Assembly (NCBI GenBank): GCA_002869895.2
Contig: NEWP02000006.1
Span: 1-41,260, forward strand
Origin: Nitrospira sp. CG24E
GTDB taxonomy: Bacteria > Nitrospirota > Nitrospiria > Nitrospirales > Nitrospiraceae
Direction: 5' to 3'
Length of the DNA stretch: 41,260 nucleotides
A program made the position numbers and the translations under genes. Below are positions 33,331 through 41,260 of this stretch, in pieces; the first letter of the stretch is position 1; the number at the start of each line of letters is the position of its first letter. The notes under the pieces were generated by a model. That model saw only the letters and a list, made by a program, of their open reading frames with translations, did not search any database and was not told where the DNA came from.

Positions 33331-35148
33331 TCACGCATCCAGCAGCTCGCGCACTTTCCCCACCAGCCCGGCCTGTCGATAGGGACGCCTCAAGAGATAC
33401 CGTGGGTTAAGGCGATGCAACGCCATCGTTTCATCGTCATACCCGGAGACAAAGAGCGGTTTCATCATGGGGTGTTGTTTCAACAGTCGCCTGGCTAGGT
33501 CGCGCCCACCGATTTCCGGCATCATGAGGTCGCTCACGGTGACATGAACAGCACCGGCATATTGCTGCGTGAGCAGCAATGCTTCAACGGGCGAACCAGC
33601 CTCCAAGACCTGATAGCGATGCCGCAACAATGTCGAGAGTGCAAGCTTGCGATCGATTTCATTCGGTTCCACCAGTAGAACCGTCTCCTGACCTTTGGCT
33701 GAGCCATTTACCAGAATTGAAGGAGCAAGCGGACGACCCTGCCGTACAAGGGGAAGTGTCACCCGCACCGAAGTGCCTTCGCCAGGCCGGCTGACAACCT
33801 CAACCTGCCCGGCACTCTGCTTCACAATGCCATAGACCGCGGTGAGACCGAGTCCCACATTCATTTCCTTCGTGGAGAAAAACGGTTCAAAGATATGCGA
33901 CTGGGTCTCTAGGCTCATCCCGCTCCCTGTATCGGTCACTTGAATCAGCACGTTGGCTTGATTCCCATGGGACCCCTGCTTCGCTTCAATTCGGAGACGA
34001 CCTCCACTCGGCATGGCATCCCGCGCATTCACCGCGAGATGAAGCAGGACCTGTTCGAGTCCTTCACGATCGACTTCGACATCCATCGACGCCTCATCAA
34101 TGGCTATGCTGAGATCGATAGAGGTGGGCAGCAGTCCTCTTATCACTCCACGCAGTTCCTCCAGCACCGTCTTGACCGAAAGCACTTGCCGAACTTGGCC
34201 ATCCTGGAGACCCAACCCAGCCAATTGTGCGGTCAGGGCTGCTGCCTGTTCTCCACTTCGGAATATATCGTCGACCGGCCCATAGAGAGGGTCGCCAGAC
34301 TTGAGGCAGGACAGGGCCACACCAGTCTGCTTACCGATCACTGAAACCAGATGGCTCAGTTCGTGGGCGATCCCTCCGGCGATCCGACTAATCGCTTCCA
34401 TTTTCTGCGCCTCATGCAATTGCTGCTCAAGGCCTTGTCGCTCCTTCTTTTCCTGCCGTACATGTTCATTCGCCCGTGCGAGATCGCCCTTGAGACCCTT
34501 GATACGAACCTCCAACTGATCGCGCGATGCCTGTAGGGCCTGTTCGGTCTCCTTCAGGGCCTCAATATTCCCCAGCAACAGGGTTTTCTGTTGCCGTTCT
34601 GTTCCAATCGTTTGCAGCGCGAGTCCGTAGAATATCGCCATCACTAACAGAACCGGCACTCCCAGCAAATGCCCGGGCGACATCGAGCCGGTTTGTACAA
34701 CTCCCTGATAGAGAATGATGCCATACCCGGTACAGAGCAGGAGAGATAACCCGATGACATGGGAAAGCCGACGCACTGAGGCGGCAATGAGCATGAGCAC
34801 GAAATACGACAGGTAGAGATCGGACCGTGCATTACCGGAAAGATAGATCGTCGCAGTCACGAGAAGCGTGTCGATCCCAACCAGAGTCCCGCTGAACCAC
34901 GCGGCCTGCAAAATCGATGTCGGCACATACCACAGGCAGAGGATCATCCCCAATAACCCGCCGATAATCACCAGGCTCGTAGAAAGATTGGTAGTCAGCT
35001 CTGCTCCGGACAATAACTGGTAGGCCAACATGACGCCAACCAGCGACTGAAGCACAACATATCGGGGACGTGAAATCGTATTGTCGTGACCGGAATCCGC
35101 GGCAGGAGATTCGGCAGGATTCTCAGAGGAGAGGGTAAGGCTGCTCAT
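33331..35148 (-). CDS. Membrane hybrid histidine kinase with degenerate receiver
   Basis: A 605-residue protein. Six membrane helices in residues 31-181 form the sensor part with almost no periplasmic loop, followed by a long coiled coil (190-250). The HisKA domain has H262 in GGIAHELSHLVSVIGKQ and the ATPase domain has NARDAMPSGG, DTGSGM, IFEPFFSTK and GLGLTAVYG. The C-terminal receiver (about 488-605) keeps phosphoacceptor D540 in SDLMMPEIGG, but the acidic pair reads E494-P495 and the conserved Lys of KP is R588. Such changes may alter phosphorylation kinetics. No regulator is adjacent. Six-helix sensors often detect membrane-associated or small hydrophobic signals; the signal here is unknown. 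Confidence 0.9.
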   Translation of the reverse strand: MSSLTLSSENPAESPAADSGHDNTISRPRYVVLQSLVGVMLAYQLLSGAELTTNLSTSLVIIGGLLGMILCLWYVPTSILQAAWFSGTLVGIDTLLVTATIYLSGNARSDLYLSYFVLMLIAASVRRLSHVIGLSLLLCTGYGIILYQGVVQTGSMSPGHLLGVPVLLVMAIFYGLALQTIGTERQQKTLLLGNIEALKETEQALQASRDQLEVRIKGLKGDLARANEHVRQEKKERQGLEQQLHEAQKMEAISRIAGGIAHELSHLVSVIGKQTGVALSCLKSGDPLYGPVDDIFRSGEQAAALTAQLAGLGLQDGQVRQVLSVKTVLEELRGVIRGLLPTSIDLSIAIDEASMDVEVDREGLEQVLLHLAVNARDAMPSGGRLRIEAKQGSHGNQANVLIQVTDTGSGMSLETQSHIFEPFFSTKEMNVGLGLTAVYGIVKQSAGQVEVVSRPGEGTSVRVTLPLVRQGRPLAPSILVNGSAKGQETVLLVEPNEIDRKLALSTLLRHRYQVLEAGSPVEALLLTQQYAGAVHVTVSDLMMPEIGGRDLARRLLKQHPMMKPLFVSGYDDETMALHRLNPRYLLRRPYRQAGLVGKVRELLDA

Positions 35149-35360
35149 CCGTATGACCTCCTAATACCAGCGACCGAAGGTATAGGAATCAGCAAGTCCT
35201 GTACCGCTGTCAATGGGAGCGAAACCCTGTTTTTCCCGTAGGCTATGCCCTGCGCAGTTGAACCATTCGGTCCATATCCCTGCGGCAAGTCACAAAATGG
35301 AACGATACCGCATCGTGCCGGTTGATGTCGGATAGGAACAGGAGAGGTGGAGGCAGAACG

Positions 35361-36539
35361 TTAGGCGGACAGGGTGGGGCCCTTTGCCAGGCCGTCACGA
35401 AATTGCCTGGCATGATTGAGAGCGAAGCTGAACGACTCGCCAAGAAACGTCACATGCCCCATCTTGCGACGGGGGCGAATCACAGGCTTGTCGTAGAGAT
35501 GGAGTACCGCGCCGGGAATATCCAACAGGGTGCGACAGCCTGCATCCTTCATAAGAACTGAAACATCCTCCCCGATAAGATTCACCATGACGGCTGGACT
35601 CAGCAGGCGCACTTCACCCAGCGGCATGCCGCTGGTCACGCGAACCTGCTGCTCAAACTGGGATACGGTACAGGCATCAATCGTGTAATGGCCTGAGTTA
35701 TGGGGTCTTGGGGCGATTTCATTAATAAGTAACGCTCCGCTCGGCAGCTGAAATAATTCGAGACAAAATACCCCAATCCCTTCCAACCGATCGACCACTT
35801 GACGCCCGAGAATGGCCGCTCGTTCGGCCACAGCTGAAGACCCCGGGGCCGGCACCTTGCTGGTCCGAAGAATCCCCTCTTCATGCTCATTCTCAGCCAA
35901 GGGGTACGTGCAACTCTCTCCGTCCGCTCCACGGACAACCAGGATCGAGAGTTCCCGTTCGAACGGTATCAAGGACTCTACGATCCATCGCATGCCAGGG
36001 CGAGCGGGTTCTAACAATGCCAGCTCCACCTCACGGACATCGGACTCACGAAGGATTTTCCACTGTCCCTTGCCATCATAGCCGGCCGTTGCCGTCTTAC
36101 AGATAGCGGGATAGCCGACCTCTGCAACAGCCATCGCCAATTGACCTGGAACAGTCAGGCCGGTGAAGGGTGGAACGGGGAATCCATTGGAGGCCAAGAA
36201 TCCCTTTTGTCCGAGACGATCCTGAATCACCCTCAGCACAGCACTCGACGGACAAACCGGCCTCTGCTGCTCCAAGGCTCGACAGAGTTCCGCCGGAACG
36301 TTCTCCCACTCATAGGTCACAGCCCTGACCAGATCGGTAAACCGCGTAATTGTCTGTTGATCGTTGAATGGAAGGGGAAAGCTATGGCTGGCAATACGAT
36401 GGGCCGGCGCCTCCGGATCTGGATCCCAGACGGCGACTCGGTACCCGAGACGGCGTGCGGCCAGGGTGAACATGGCGCCCAATTGTCCGCCACCCAAGAC
36501 GCCCAGGACCGATCCCGGCTCAATGACCACGGCCTTCAC
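35361..36539 (-). CDS. purK: N5-carboxyaminoimidazole ribonucleotide synthase
   Basis: A 392-residue ATP-grasp enzyme converting AIR, ATP and bicarbonate to N5-CAIR in purine synthesis. It has the N-terminal [29 protein letters not shown], the conserved TYEWENVP, the ATP-binding [13 protein letters not shown] and the metal-binding [21 protein letters not shown], followed by the C-terminal QFEQQVR. The start is GTG 36539, overlapping the purE stop (GTGA). The size is normal for the family, and it works directly with the product of the upstream gene. Confidence 0.95.
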   Translation of the reverse strand: MKAVVIEPGSVLGVLGGGQLGAMFTLAARRLGYRVAVWDPDPEAPAHRIASHSFPLPFNDQQTITRFTDLVRAVTYEWENVPAELCRALEQQRPVCPSSAVLRVIQDRLGQKGFLASNGFPVPPFTGLTVPGQLAMAVAEVGYPAICKTATAGYDGKGQWKILRESDVREVELALLEPARPGMRWIVESLIPFERELSILVVRGADGESCTYPLAENEHEEGILRTSKVPAPGSSAVAERAAILGRQVVDRLEGIGVFCLELFQLPSGALLINEIAPRPHNSGHYTIDACTVSQFEQQVRVTSGMPLGEVRLLSPAVMVNLIGEDVSVLMKDAGCRTLLDIPGAVLHLYDKPVIRPRRKMGHVTFLGESFSFALNHARQFRDGLAKGPTLSA

Positions 36540-37114
36540 GACTTGCGACTCGAACGGCGGAGACCCTTTGTTCCGGCTACCAGACCCTTCGCTTCAGGAG
36601 ACTGGAGCACGCTATCCGTCTGTGTCTGACGAAATAGTTTCACGCTGGTGGCAATCTCCGGATACCGGCCGGCTAAGATTTGCGCGGCCAGCAAACCGGC
36701 ATTCTCCGCCCCTCCGATAGCCACCGTAGCGACGGGAATCCCTCTTGGCATCTGCACGATGGAAAGAAGCGAATCGAGCCCGCGAAGATTCGCTGTCGGG
36801 ATCGGAATACCGATGACGGGCAGGTGGGTTTTCGCAGCCAGCATTCCGGGAAGATGGGCCGCCCCTCCGGCGCCGGCGATAATGACTTCGATCCCCCGGC
36901 CGGGAGCTGCCTCCGCATAGGAAAACAAGCGATCAGGGGTTCGATGCGCGGAGACGACCATCAATTCGTACGGGATTCCGAGATCCGTCAGAATTGCAAC
37001 GGCCTTTTCTAAGATTGGGAAATCGGATTTGCTTCCACCCAACACCCCGACCAATGGATGGGGGCGATCCGCCCCCCGCCGTCGTGATTGTGATCTTTTA
37101 CTGAGACGAGGCAT
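36536..37114 (-). CDS. purE: N5-CAIR mutase
   Basis: A 192-residue enzyme that rearranges N5-CAIR to CAIR. It has [35 protein letters not shown] and [26 protein letters not shown], the class I PurE signature, with the active-site His in SAHRTP. The N-terminus has a basic extension of about 18 residues and the C-terminus a basic tail of about 20. A weak AAAGGA precedes the ATG. It is translationally coupled to purK through a four-base overlap. Confidence 0.95.
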   Translation of the reverse strand: MPRLSKRSQSRRRGADRPHPLVGVLGGSKSDFPILEKAVAILTDLGIPYELMVVSAHRTPDRLFSYAEAAPGRGIEVIIAGAGGAAHLPGMLAAKTHLPVIGIPIPTANLRGLDSLLSIVQMPRGIPVATVAIGGAENAGLLAAQILAGRYPEIATSVKLFRQTQTDSVLQSPEAKGLVAGTKGLRRSSRKS

Positions 37115-37223
37115 ATCCGCGCGAATCCTTTTTCCATGGCTCTCTGGCTCATAACCCTCAACGAAGCCCCCACCTTATCGATTCTCTGACGGATGGTCAA
37201 GCTCGGCCCTCTCCACCGACGAT

Positions 37224-37313
37224 CCGTGAGACGTGAATCGTCAAACGTAAAATGTTTCGGATGAAGAACCCTCGGCAGCCCTACGTTTCACGTTTTACGT
37301 CTTACTTCTCACG
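37224..37313. repeat. Hairpin repeat of the TTCACG family
   Basis: The left arm CGTGAGACGTGAATCGTC...CGTAAAATG (37224-37253) is inverted in TACGTTTCACGTTTTACGTC...CTTCTCACG (37282-37313). It lies between purE and the response regulator gene, both leftward. Confidence 0.7.
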
Positions 37314-37337
37314 ACTCTTGAGAGCGCCGCGGCTGGG

Positions 37338-37709
37338 CTAATCCTGCAATTCAGCCTGAACGGTCTCGATGAGAGTCTTCATTTCAAAGGGTTTCTGAAG
37401 TGTGCGGTGGGCGCCCAGCATTTTTGCGACATCAAGAAAGTTGAGAATGCCGATCATTTCACTGCTGCCGGTAATCGCAATGACTTTCACATTTGGAAAT
37501 TCCCGCCGCAGCGTGGCGATGGTCTCCAACCCGTCCTGCTCCGGCATGAGAATGTCCATAATCACCACGTCGGCCTGCGCCAGCCGATATTGCGTGATAG
37601 CCTCTTTGCCATCACGCGCTTCCGTGACGTGGTAGCCGACCTGCTCCAATATTTCACGGACCAATCTGCGGAGTTGCTCTTCGTCGTCGACGACAAGAAC
37701 GGACGGCAT
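37338..37709 (-). CDS. Single-domain response regulator
   Basis: A CheY-like receiver of 123 residues from ATG 37709; the frame stays open upstream through a tRNA gene, which rules out longer starts. Residues: D8/D9 in VLVVDDEE, phosphoacceptor D52 in VVIMDILMPEQDG, Thr in IAITGSS and K106 in LQKPF. An insertion near 84-98 (MIGILNFLDVAKMLGA) is typical of single-domain regulators of this type. There is no output domain, so it acts by protein contact or phosphorelay. No kinase is adjacent. Confidence 0.88.
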   Translation of the reverse strand: MPSVLVVDDEEQLRRLVREILEQVGYHVTEARDGKEAITQYRLAQADVVIMDILMPEQDGLETIATLRREFPNVKVIAITGSSEMIGILNFLDVAKMLGAHRTLQKPFEMKTLIETVQAELQD

Positions 37710-37944
37710 CGCGCCTCGGCTTCGGTGAATGACTCGGGGCTTCGAATCCTTGCGCACTGGGCATGACCGAGAAGACCATGGGACAGTACCATCTCCTCGG
37801 TGCGAGGGCAACCAAACAATTCGTCCACGGGAATGGCCTGTACCAACTGATTGTGTACTGAGATGTCGCGACGGATCAGCGTATTTCCTCTGCACTGCCC
37901 ACACAACCGAGGCCCAGGGCTCGTATAGAAGCCCACGACTAAGA

Positions 37945-38028
37945 TGGTGCCGAAGGCGGGACTTGAACCCGCACGGCTTGCGCCACACGCCCCTCAAACG
38001 TGCGTGTCTGCCATTTCACCACTTCGGC
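37945..38028 (-). tRNA. tRNA-Leu(GAG)
   Basis: An 84-nt tRNA including an encoded CCA end (rc of 37945-37947). The acceptor stem GCCGAAG pairs with CTTCGGC. The anticodon stem CACGT/GCGTG (one G-U pair) closes the loop TTGAGGG with anticodon GAG, reading CUC. It has a long variable arm (GTGGCGCAAGCCGTG region), as expected for class II leucine tRNA, and the T loop GGGTTCAAGTCCC. Confidence 0.95.
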
Positions 38029-38036
38029 GACCGAAT

Positions 38037-38117
38037 CCGTGAAGCGTATCTCGTGAAGCGTCGCTCGCTTCCAGATTCGAACATTTCACGTGTCACGCTT
38101 CACGAACAACGCGTGAC
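38037..38117. repeat. Hairpin repeat of the TTCACG family next to the tRNA
   Basis: CGTGAAGCGTATCTCGTGAA and GCGTCGC (38038 onward) are inverted in TTTCACGTGTCACGCTTCAC (38084-38103). It lies just upstream of the tRNA and before the HAD gene promoter. Confidence 0.75.
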
Positions 38118-38156
38118 AGTACGAGGGAGGCGCATTATAGAAGTGGGCCAAAATCC

Positions 38157-38185
38157 TTGTCAATCAGCAGAGGGTCCAGTAGAAT
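38157..38185 (+). promoter_or_regulatory. Sigma-70 promoter for the HAD phosphatase gene
   Basis: TTGTCA at 38157-38162, a 17-base spacer and TAGAAT at 38180-38185. The TTG of the -35 box happens to be in frame with the gene. Confidence 0.6.
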
Positions 38186-38219
38186 CGGACCGCTCCTATT
38201 CACCGGGACCCCCAACACT

Positions 38220-38933
38220 GTGCAGAGTCAACATATCCTGATCTCCCCGCTTCTTGATGACGTCGCTGGACGACAGGCCCAGGGGTCCATCGCAGCTCTG
38301 TTCGACGTCGACAATACCCTCCTGCCGGGAGAGGCCAGCGAGATAGGATTTTTCCGCTTTTTATGGCGGCGTGGCCTGGTGGGATGGGGCGAGCTGAGTC
38401 GAAGTGTTGCCTGGCTGGCGAGGCACATGCCTCCGTTCTCGCCGCACCATCTCCGGAAACGAAAAGTCTACCTGACCGGCAAACGTCCTTCAGACATTGA
38501 ATCCTATGCACGGGAGTTCTGCCGGGCCGAGATGCTTGACAAACTGTCTCTCCAGGGCCGCGCACGACTGGAAGAGCATCGTCAGGCCGGTCACCAACTG
38601 ATTCTTGTGACTGGCGCGCCGGAGTTCTTGATCGTGCCCCTTGCGGAGTTCTTGGACATACCCACGGTCTTTGCGGCTAAACCGGAGCAACGGGACTCAG
38701 TCTATACCGGTGCCTTGATTCCCCCGTTCCCCTATGGCCGTGGCAAGCGGGAACTGATCGTCGCCCACGCTCAGGAAATGGGCCTCGATCTGGCCCGCTC
38801 CTATGCCTATGGCGACAGCCCCGGCGACCATGACATCCTTGAATTAGTCGGACACCCTCAGGTCGTCAATCCGATCCGAGGCATGGCTCGCACGGCGCAA
38901 CAACAGGGCTGGCCGGTCGCGAGATGGGAATAA
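38220..38933 (+). CDS. HAD-superfamily subfamily IB phosphatase
   Basis: About 237 residues from GTG 38220; the longer frame from 38157 is excluded because a promoter covers it. HAD motif I is LFDVDNTLLPGEAS with D29 and D31, motif II is LILVTGAPE, and motif IV is YAYGDSPGDHDILELVGHP with its acidic pair. The helical cap between motifs I and II (FFRFLWRRGLVGWGELSRS...) is typical of the SerB-related IB group, often annotated as HAD-IB family hydrolase. The substrate is probably a small phosphomonoester, but phosphoserine is not assured. Confidence 0.88.
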   Translation: MQSQHILISPLLDDVAGRQAQGSIAALFDVDNTLLPGEASEIGFFRFLWRRGLVGWGELSRSVAWLARHMPPFSPHHLRKRKVYLTGKRPSDIESYAREFCRAEMLDKLSLQGRARLEEHRQAGHQLILVTGAPEFLIVPLAEFLDIPTVFAAKPEQRDSVYTGALIPPFPYGRGKRELIVAHAQEMGLDLARSYAYGDSPGDHDILELVGHPQVVNPIRGMARTAQQQGWPVARWE

Positions 38934-38937
38934 AAAT

Positions 38938-39022
38938 GTGAATCGTTCAACGTTAACCGACTTTTCAGCCGGACAGTACGTTTCCGATAGACGATTCACG
39001 CTTCACGTTTCACGTTTCACAT
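38938..39022. repeat. Hairpin repeat of the TTCACG family with tandem heptamers
   Basis: GTGAATCGT (38938-38946) is perfectly inverted at 38991-38999. The right arm continues as tandem 7-mers, TTCACGC TTCACGT TTCACGT TTCACAT. It ends nine bases before the queE start codon. Confidence 0.78.
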
Positions 39023-39030
39023 CGTAATGT

Positions 39031-39666
39031 ATGCGCGTCACCGAGATCTTCCATAGTATTCAAGGCGAGTCGAGTTACGCCGGACAGCCCTGTGTCTTCG
39101 TGCGATTGACCGGATGCCCGCTTCGCTGCACCTGGTGCGATACCGACTATGCCTTCTACGGAGGGCGCGAGTGTTCGATCGATGAGATCCTGGCGCAGGT
39201 GCAAGACTATGGGTGCCGCCTCGTGGAGGTCACGGGAGGGGAACCGCTGGCCCAGGCTGAATGCCTTCCCCTCATGACCAGGCTCTGCGATGCCGGCTAC
39301 AGGGTTCTCCTTGAAACCAGCGGCGCCATCGATATCGCTCCGGTCGATCCCCGCGTGCATGTCATCCTGGACGTGAAGTGTCCTGGGAGCGGGATGGGAG
39401 AACGCATGCACTGGCCAAATCTTTCTCGGTTGGCGGCAAAAGACGAGGTGAAATTCGTCCTGGCTGACAGGGCCGATTACGACTGGGCTCGCGAGATTCT
39501 TGCTCAGCATGACTTAGCCGGCCGTTGTATGGTGCACTTCAGTCCAGTCTTCGGTTCGCTCGATCTTCGTGAGCTGGCAGAGTGGATCCTGGCCGATCAC
39601 CTGCCGGTCCGTTTTCAATTGCAGATGCACAAGTACATCTGGGCGCCGGATATGAGAGGAGTATGA
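39031..39666 (+). CDS. queE: 7-carboxy-7-deazaguanine synthase
   Basis: A 211-residue radical SAM enzyme of queuosine/7-deazaguanine synthesis, converting 6-carboxytetrahydropterin to CDG. It starts EIFHSIQGES, and the 4Fe-4S motif is C29-x3-C33-x2-C36 in CPLRCTWC, followed by DTDYAF. VEVTGGEPLAQ is the SAM-binding GGEP motif; LETSGAIDI and LDVKCPGSG are further QueE signatures. The size is usual for the family. The ATG is close to a heptamer repeat and lacks a clear ribosome site. No other queuosine genes are in the window. Confidence 0.95.
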   Translation: MRVTEIFHSIQGESSYAGQPCVFVRLTGCPLRCTWCDTDYAFYGGRECSIDEILAQVQDYGCRLVEVTGGEPLAQAECLPLMTRLCDAGYRVLLETSGAIDIAPVDPRVHVILDVKCPGSGMGERMHWPNLSRLAAKDEVKFVLADRADYDWAREILAQHDLAGRCMVHFSPVFGSLDLRELAEWILADHLPVRFQLQMHKYIWAPDMRGV

Positions 39667-39670
39667 GAGA

Positions 39671-39740
39671 TGTCATTGGTCAAGGGTCATTGGTGGGAAA
39701 GCCTCCGTACCCGTTGACCATTGACAATTGACCACTGACA
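39671..39740. repeat. Hairpin repeat of the TCATTGGTCA family
   Basis: TGTCATTGGTCAAGGGTCAT and TGG (39671-39693) pair with CCGTTGACCATTGACAATTG and ACCACTGACA (39711-39740). The right arm ends just before the AAGGAG ribosome site of pepA. Confidence 0.75.
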
Positions 39741-39753
39741 AGGAGTTTGCGCA

Positions 39754-41260
39754 ATGAAGATCATGCATGTCACAGTCGAGGTTGCACGAGCGGAGGCCGC
39801 AGCTGCCGAGGCGTTGGTCCTCACGCATTGCGAGGGAGAGGGATTGGTCGGACAGGACGCAGCCCTGATCGATCGATCTCTCGGCGGTTCGTTGAGCAAG
39901 CTGGTGCAGTCCAAAGAATTCGAAGGCAAGGCCAACGAAGTATTGCTGTACCACACACAGGGTGCGGTGCCTGCGAAGCGATTGGTGCTGGTCGGCTTAG
40001 GGAAGAAACACGACGTCACGCTTGAAAAGATCAGGCAAGCGATGGGTTCGGCCTCGAAACGCGTCCGTCAGGCAAAGGTTGGATCCTTTGCCGTAGCGCT
40101 TCCATCGATAACGCCTACCGGGATGTCAGGGGTCGAGGTGGCGCAAGCCATGGTTGAAGGGGCGATTCTGGGAAATTATCGGTTCACTGTCTATCGGAGC
40201 GAGACCGCCCCAGAGCAAGATCTCGCGGGAATGAAGATTCTCGTTCCACGGAAAAGCCAATTACGGCAGGTGACTGAAGGGATCAGGCGCGGTGTCGCGA
40301 CGGCAGAGGCGACTGTCTTTGTCCGGGACCTTTGCAATCATCCCTCTAATGTCCTGACCCCCGCTAGGGTCGCTGAGGAAGCGAAGGCTGTCGCCAAGGC
40401 TGAAGGGATCACGATCAAGGTTCTCGATCAGAAAGAGATGGAACATTTGGGAATGGGCGCCTTGCTCGGTGTGGCGCGCGGGAGCCAGGAGCCTCCAAAA
40501 TTCATCATCCTTGAATATAACGGAGCCAAGAAAAAAGACGAACGTCCGGTCGTACTGGTCGGGAAAACGATCACCTTCGATACGGGCGGGATCTCGCTGA
40601 AGCCTGCCGAAAATATGGAACATATGAAGGCCGATATGACGGGCGGGGCCGAAGTCCTGGCTTCGATTCGGGCGGCAGCCAGGCTCAAACTCCCATTGCG
40701 TCTCATCAGTATCCTGCCAGTAGCGGAAAACATGCCGGGTGGCCGGGCGATGAAGCCGGGCGATATCGTCACGACCCTGTCGGGAAAGACCGTCGAAGTG
40801 CAGAATACGGATGCGGAAGGCCGGCTCATCCTGGCCGACGGCCTCGCCTATGCCATGCGTTATAAACCGGCAGCCTTAATCGACATCGCGACGCTCACGG
40901 GAGCCTGCGTTGTGGCGCTCGGCCAATTTGCCATCGGGATGTTCGGAACCGATCAGAGGCTCAAAGAACAGGTCAGGAAGTCGGGACTCACGGCCGGTGA
41001 ACGAGTGTGGGAAATGCCCCTGTGGGAAGAATATTTCGAACAGCTCAAGAGCGATGTCGCCGATATGCGCAACATCGGTGGTCGCGGCGGCGGCATGATC
41101 ACGGCGGCGCTTTTTCTGAGTAAGTTCGTGGGGGACTGTCCCTGGGTCCACCTCGACATTGCCAGCACTGATTGGAGCGAGCGGGAACGAGCCTATATTC
41201 CAAAGGGGCCCACAGGGATCGGCACACGCTTATTATTGCAATATCTCATCGATCGAAGCT
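39754..41260 (+). CDS. pepA: Leucyl (cytosol) aminopeptidase M17, last residues beyond window
   Basis: 502 codons are visible with no stop, close to the whole length of the family (about 500). AAGGAG lies 8 bases before ATG 39754. The N-terminal macro-like domain is followed by the M17 catalytic domain: VGKTITFDTGGISLKP with K271 and D276, MKADMTGG with D294, and NTDAEGRL with D353, E355 and R357. These are the expected two-metal and catalytic positions. The enzyme removes N-terminal residues from peptides as a hexamer, and some homologues also bind DNA. It is preceded by queE and a hairpin repeat; regulation is not visible. Confidence 0.95.
   Translation, partial: MKIMHVTVEVARAEAAAAEALVLTHCEGEGLVGQDAALIDRSLGGSLSKLVQSKEFEGKANEVLLYHTQGAVPAKRLVLVGLGKKHDVTLEKIRQAMGSASKRVRQAKVGSFAVALPSITPTGMSGVEVAQAMVEGAILGNYRFTVYRSETAPEQDLAGMKILVPRKSQLRQVTEGIRRGVATAEATVFVRDLCNHPSNVLTPARVAEEAKAVAKAEGITIKVLDQKEMEHLGMGALLGVARGSQEPPKFIILEYNGAKKKDERPVVLVGKTITFDTGGISLKPAENMEHMKADMTGGAEVLASIRAAARLKLPLRLISILPVAENMPGGRAMKPGDIVTTLSGKTVEVQNTDAEGRLILADGLAYAMRYKPAALIDIATLTGACVVALGQFAIGMFGTDQRLKEQVRKSGLTAGERVWEMPLWEEYFEQLKSDVADMRNIGGRGGGMITAALFLSKFVGDCPWVHLDIASTDWSERERAYIPKGPTGIGTRLLLQYLIDRS

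Noticed and set aside
37562-37936. Minus-strand frame with a CxxC near its start, between the tRNA and the response regulator
   Set aside because: It overlaps the receiver gene in another frame by about 150 bases, starts with GTG without a ribosome site and matches no family I know.
37710-37997. Long N-terminal extension of the single-domain response regulator
   Set aside because: It would translate through part of the tRNA-Leu gene; the receiver begins properly at ATG 37709.
38938-39022. Tandem TTCACGT words considered as a CRISPR array
   Set aside because: The units are only 7 bases with no unique spacers, and no cas genes are present.

Overview
The window looks like a chromosomal segment of a Nitrospira-like bacterium (Nitrospirota). 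That placement is my inference from the abundance of c-type cytochromes, the Ccm haem-assembly genes, the cupredoxin-like exported proteins, the multi-receiver hybrid kinases, the moderately high GC and the many short hairpin repeats between genes. No marker gene in the window proves it. About 30 protein genes, one tRNA, several broken genes and at least seven intergenic hairpin repeats can be supported.

Left part (1-12000). A giant secreted repeat protein runs off the left edge on the minus strand. Facing away from it is a plus-strand block: a NarL-type response regulator, a cupredoxin-like periplasmic protein and a NarX-type membrane kinase. Next come a Cyc2-like cytochrome-porin, a dihaem cytochrome c, a second cupredoxin-like protein and a second kinase. 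The two cupredoxin/kinase pairs share the same sensor region, so this is a duplicated module. The second kinase is decaying: it has an in-frame TAG, a receiver that has lost its phosphoacceptor, and a later receiver frameshifted around a repeat element.

Middle part (12000-16600). This is a rearranged stretch holding the tail of a multicopper oxidase, a Sel1 lipoprotein, a membrane ferredoxin-flavoprotein with an unusual domain order, a 189-bp inverted-repeat element that supplies the stop codon of ccmI, and a truncated ccmC. Most of the ccm operon appears to have been deleted between ccmC and ccmI.

Electron-transfer locus (16600-25300). Two transcription units diverge from a control region rich in palindromes. 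Leftward lie an 18-haem exported cytochrome and a TPR/beta-barrel outer-membrane protein. Rightward lie a five-helix dihaem cytochrome b, a 24-haem exported cytochrome and a TPR protein with a degenerate peptidase-MA domain. Both multihaem proteins are built of tandem modules in which extra histidines match the haem count. Together they could carry electrons between the inner membrane and the cell surface, and this is the most notable system in the window.

Right part (25300-41260). These are mostly housekeeping genes: a tight operon of a DUF692/MNIO-type enzyme fused to an unknown domain, a tRNA-dihydrouridine synthase and Maf; a CBS/PilZ-like protein; a LOG-family hydrolase; a DHH phosphoesterase; a rhomboid protease; a hybrid kinase; purE-purK; a single-domain response regulator; tRNA-Leu(GAG); a HAD phosphatase; queE; and nearly all of pepA. 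Hairpins made of short repeated words sit in most of the gaps.
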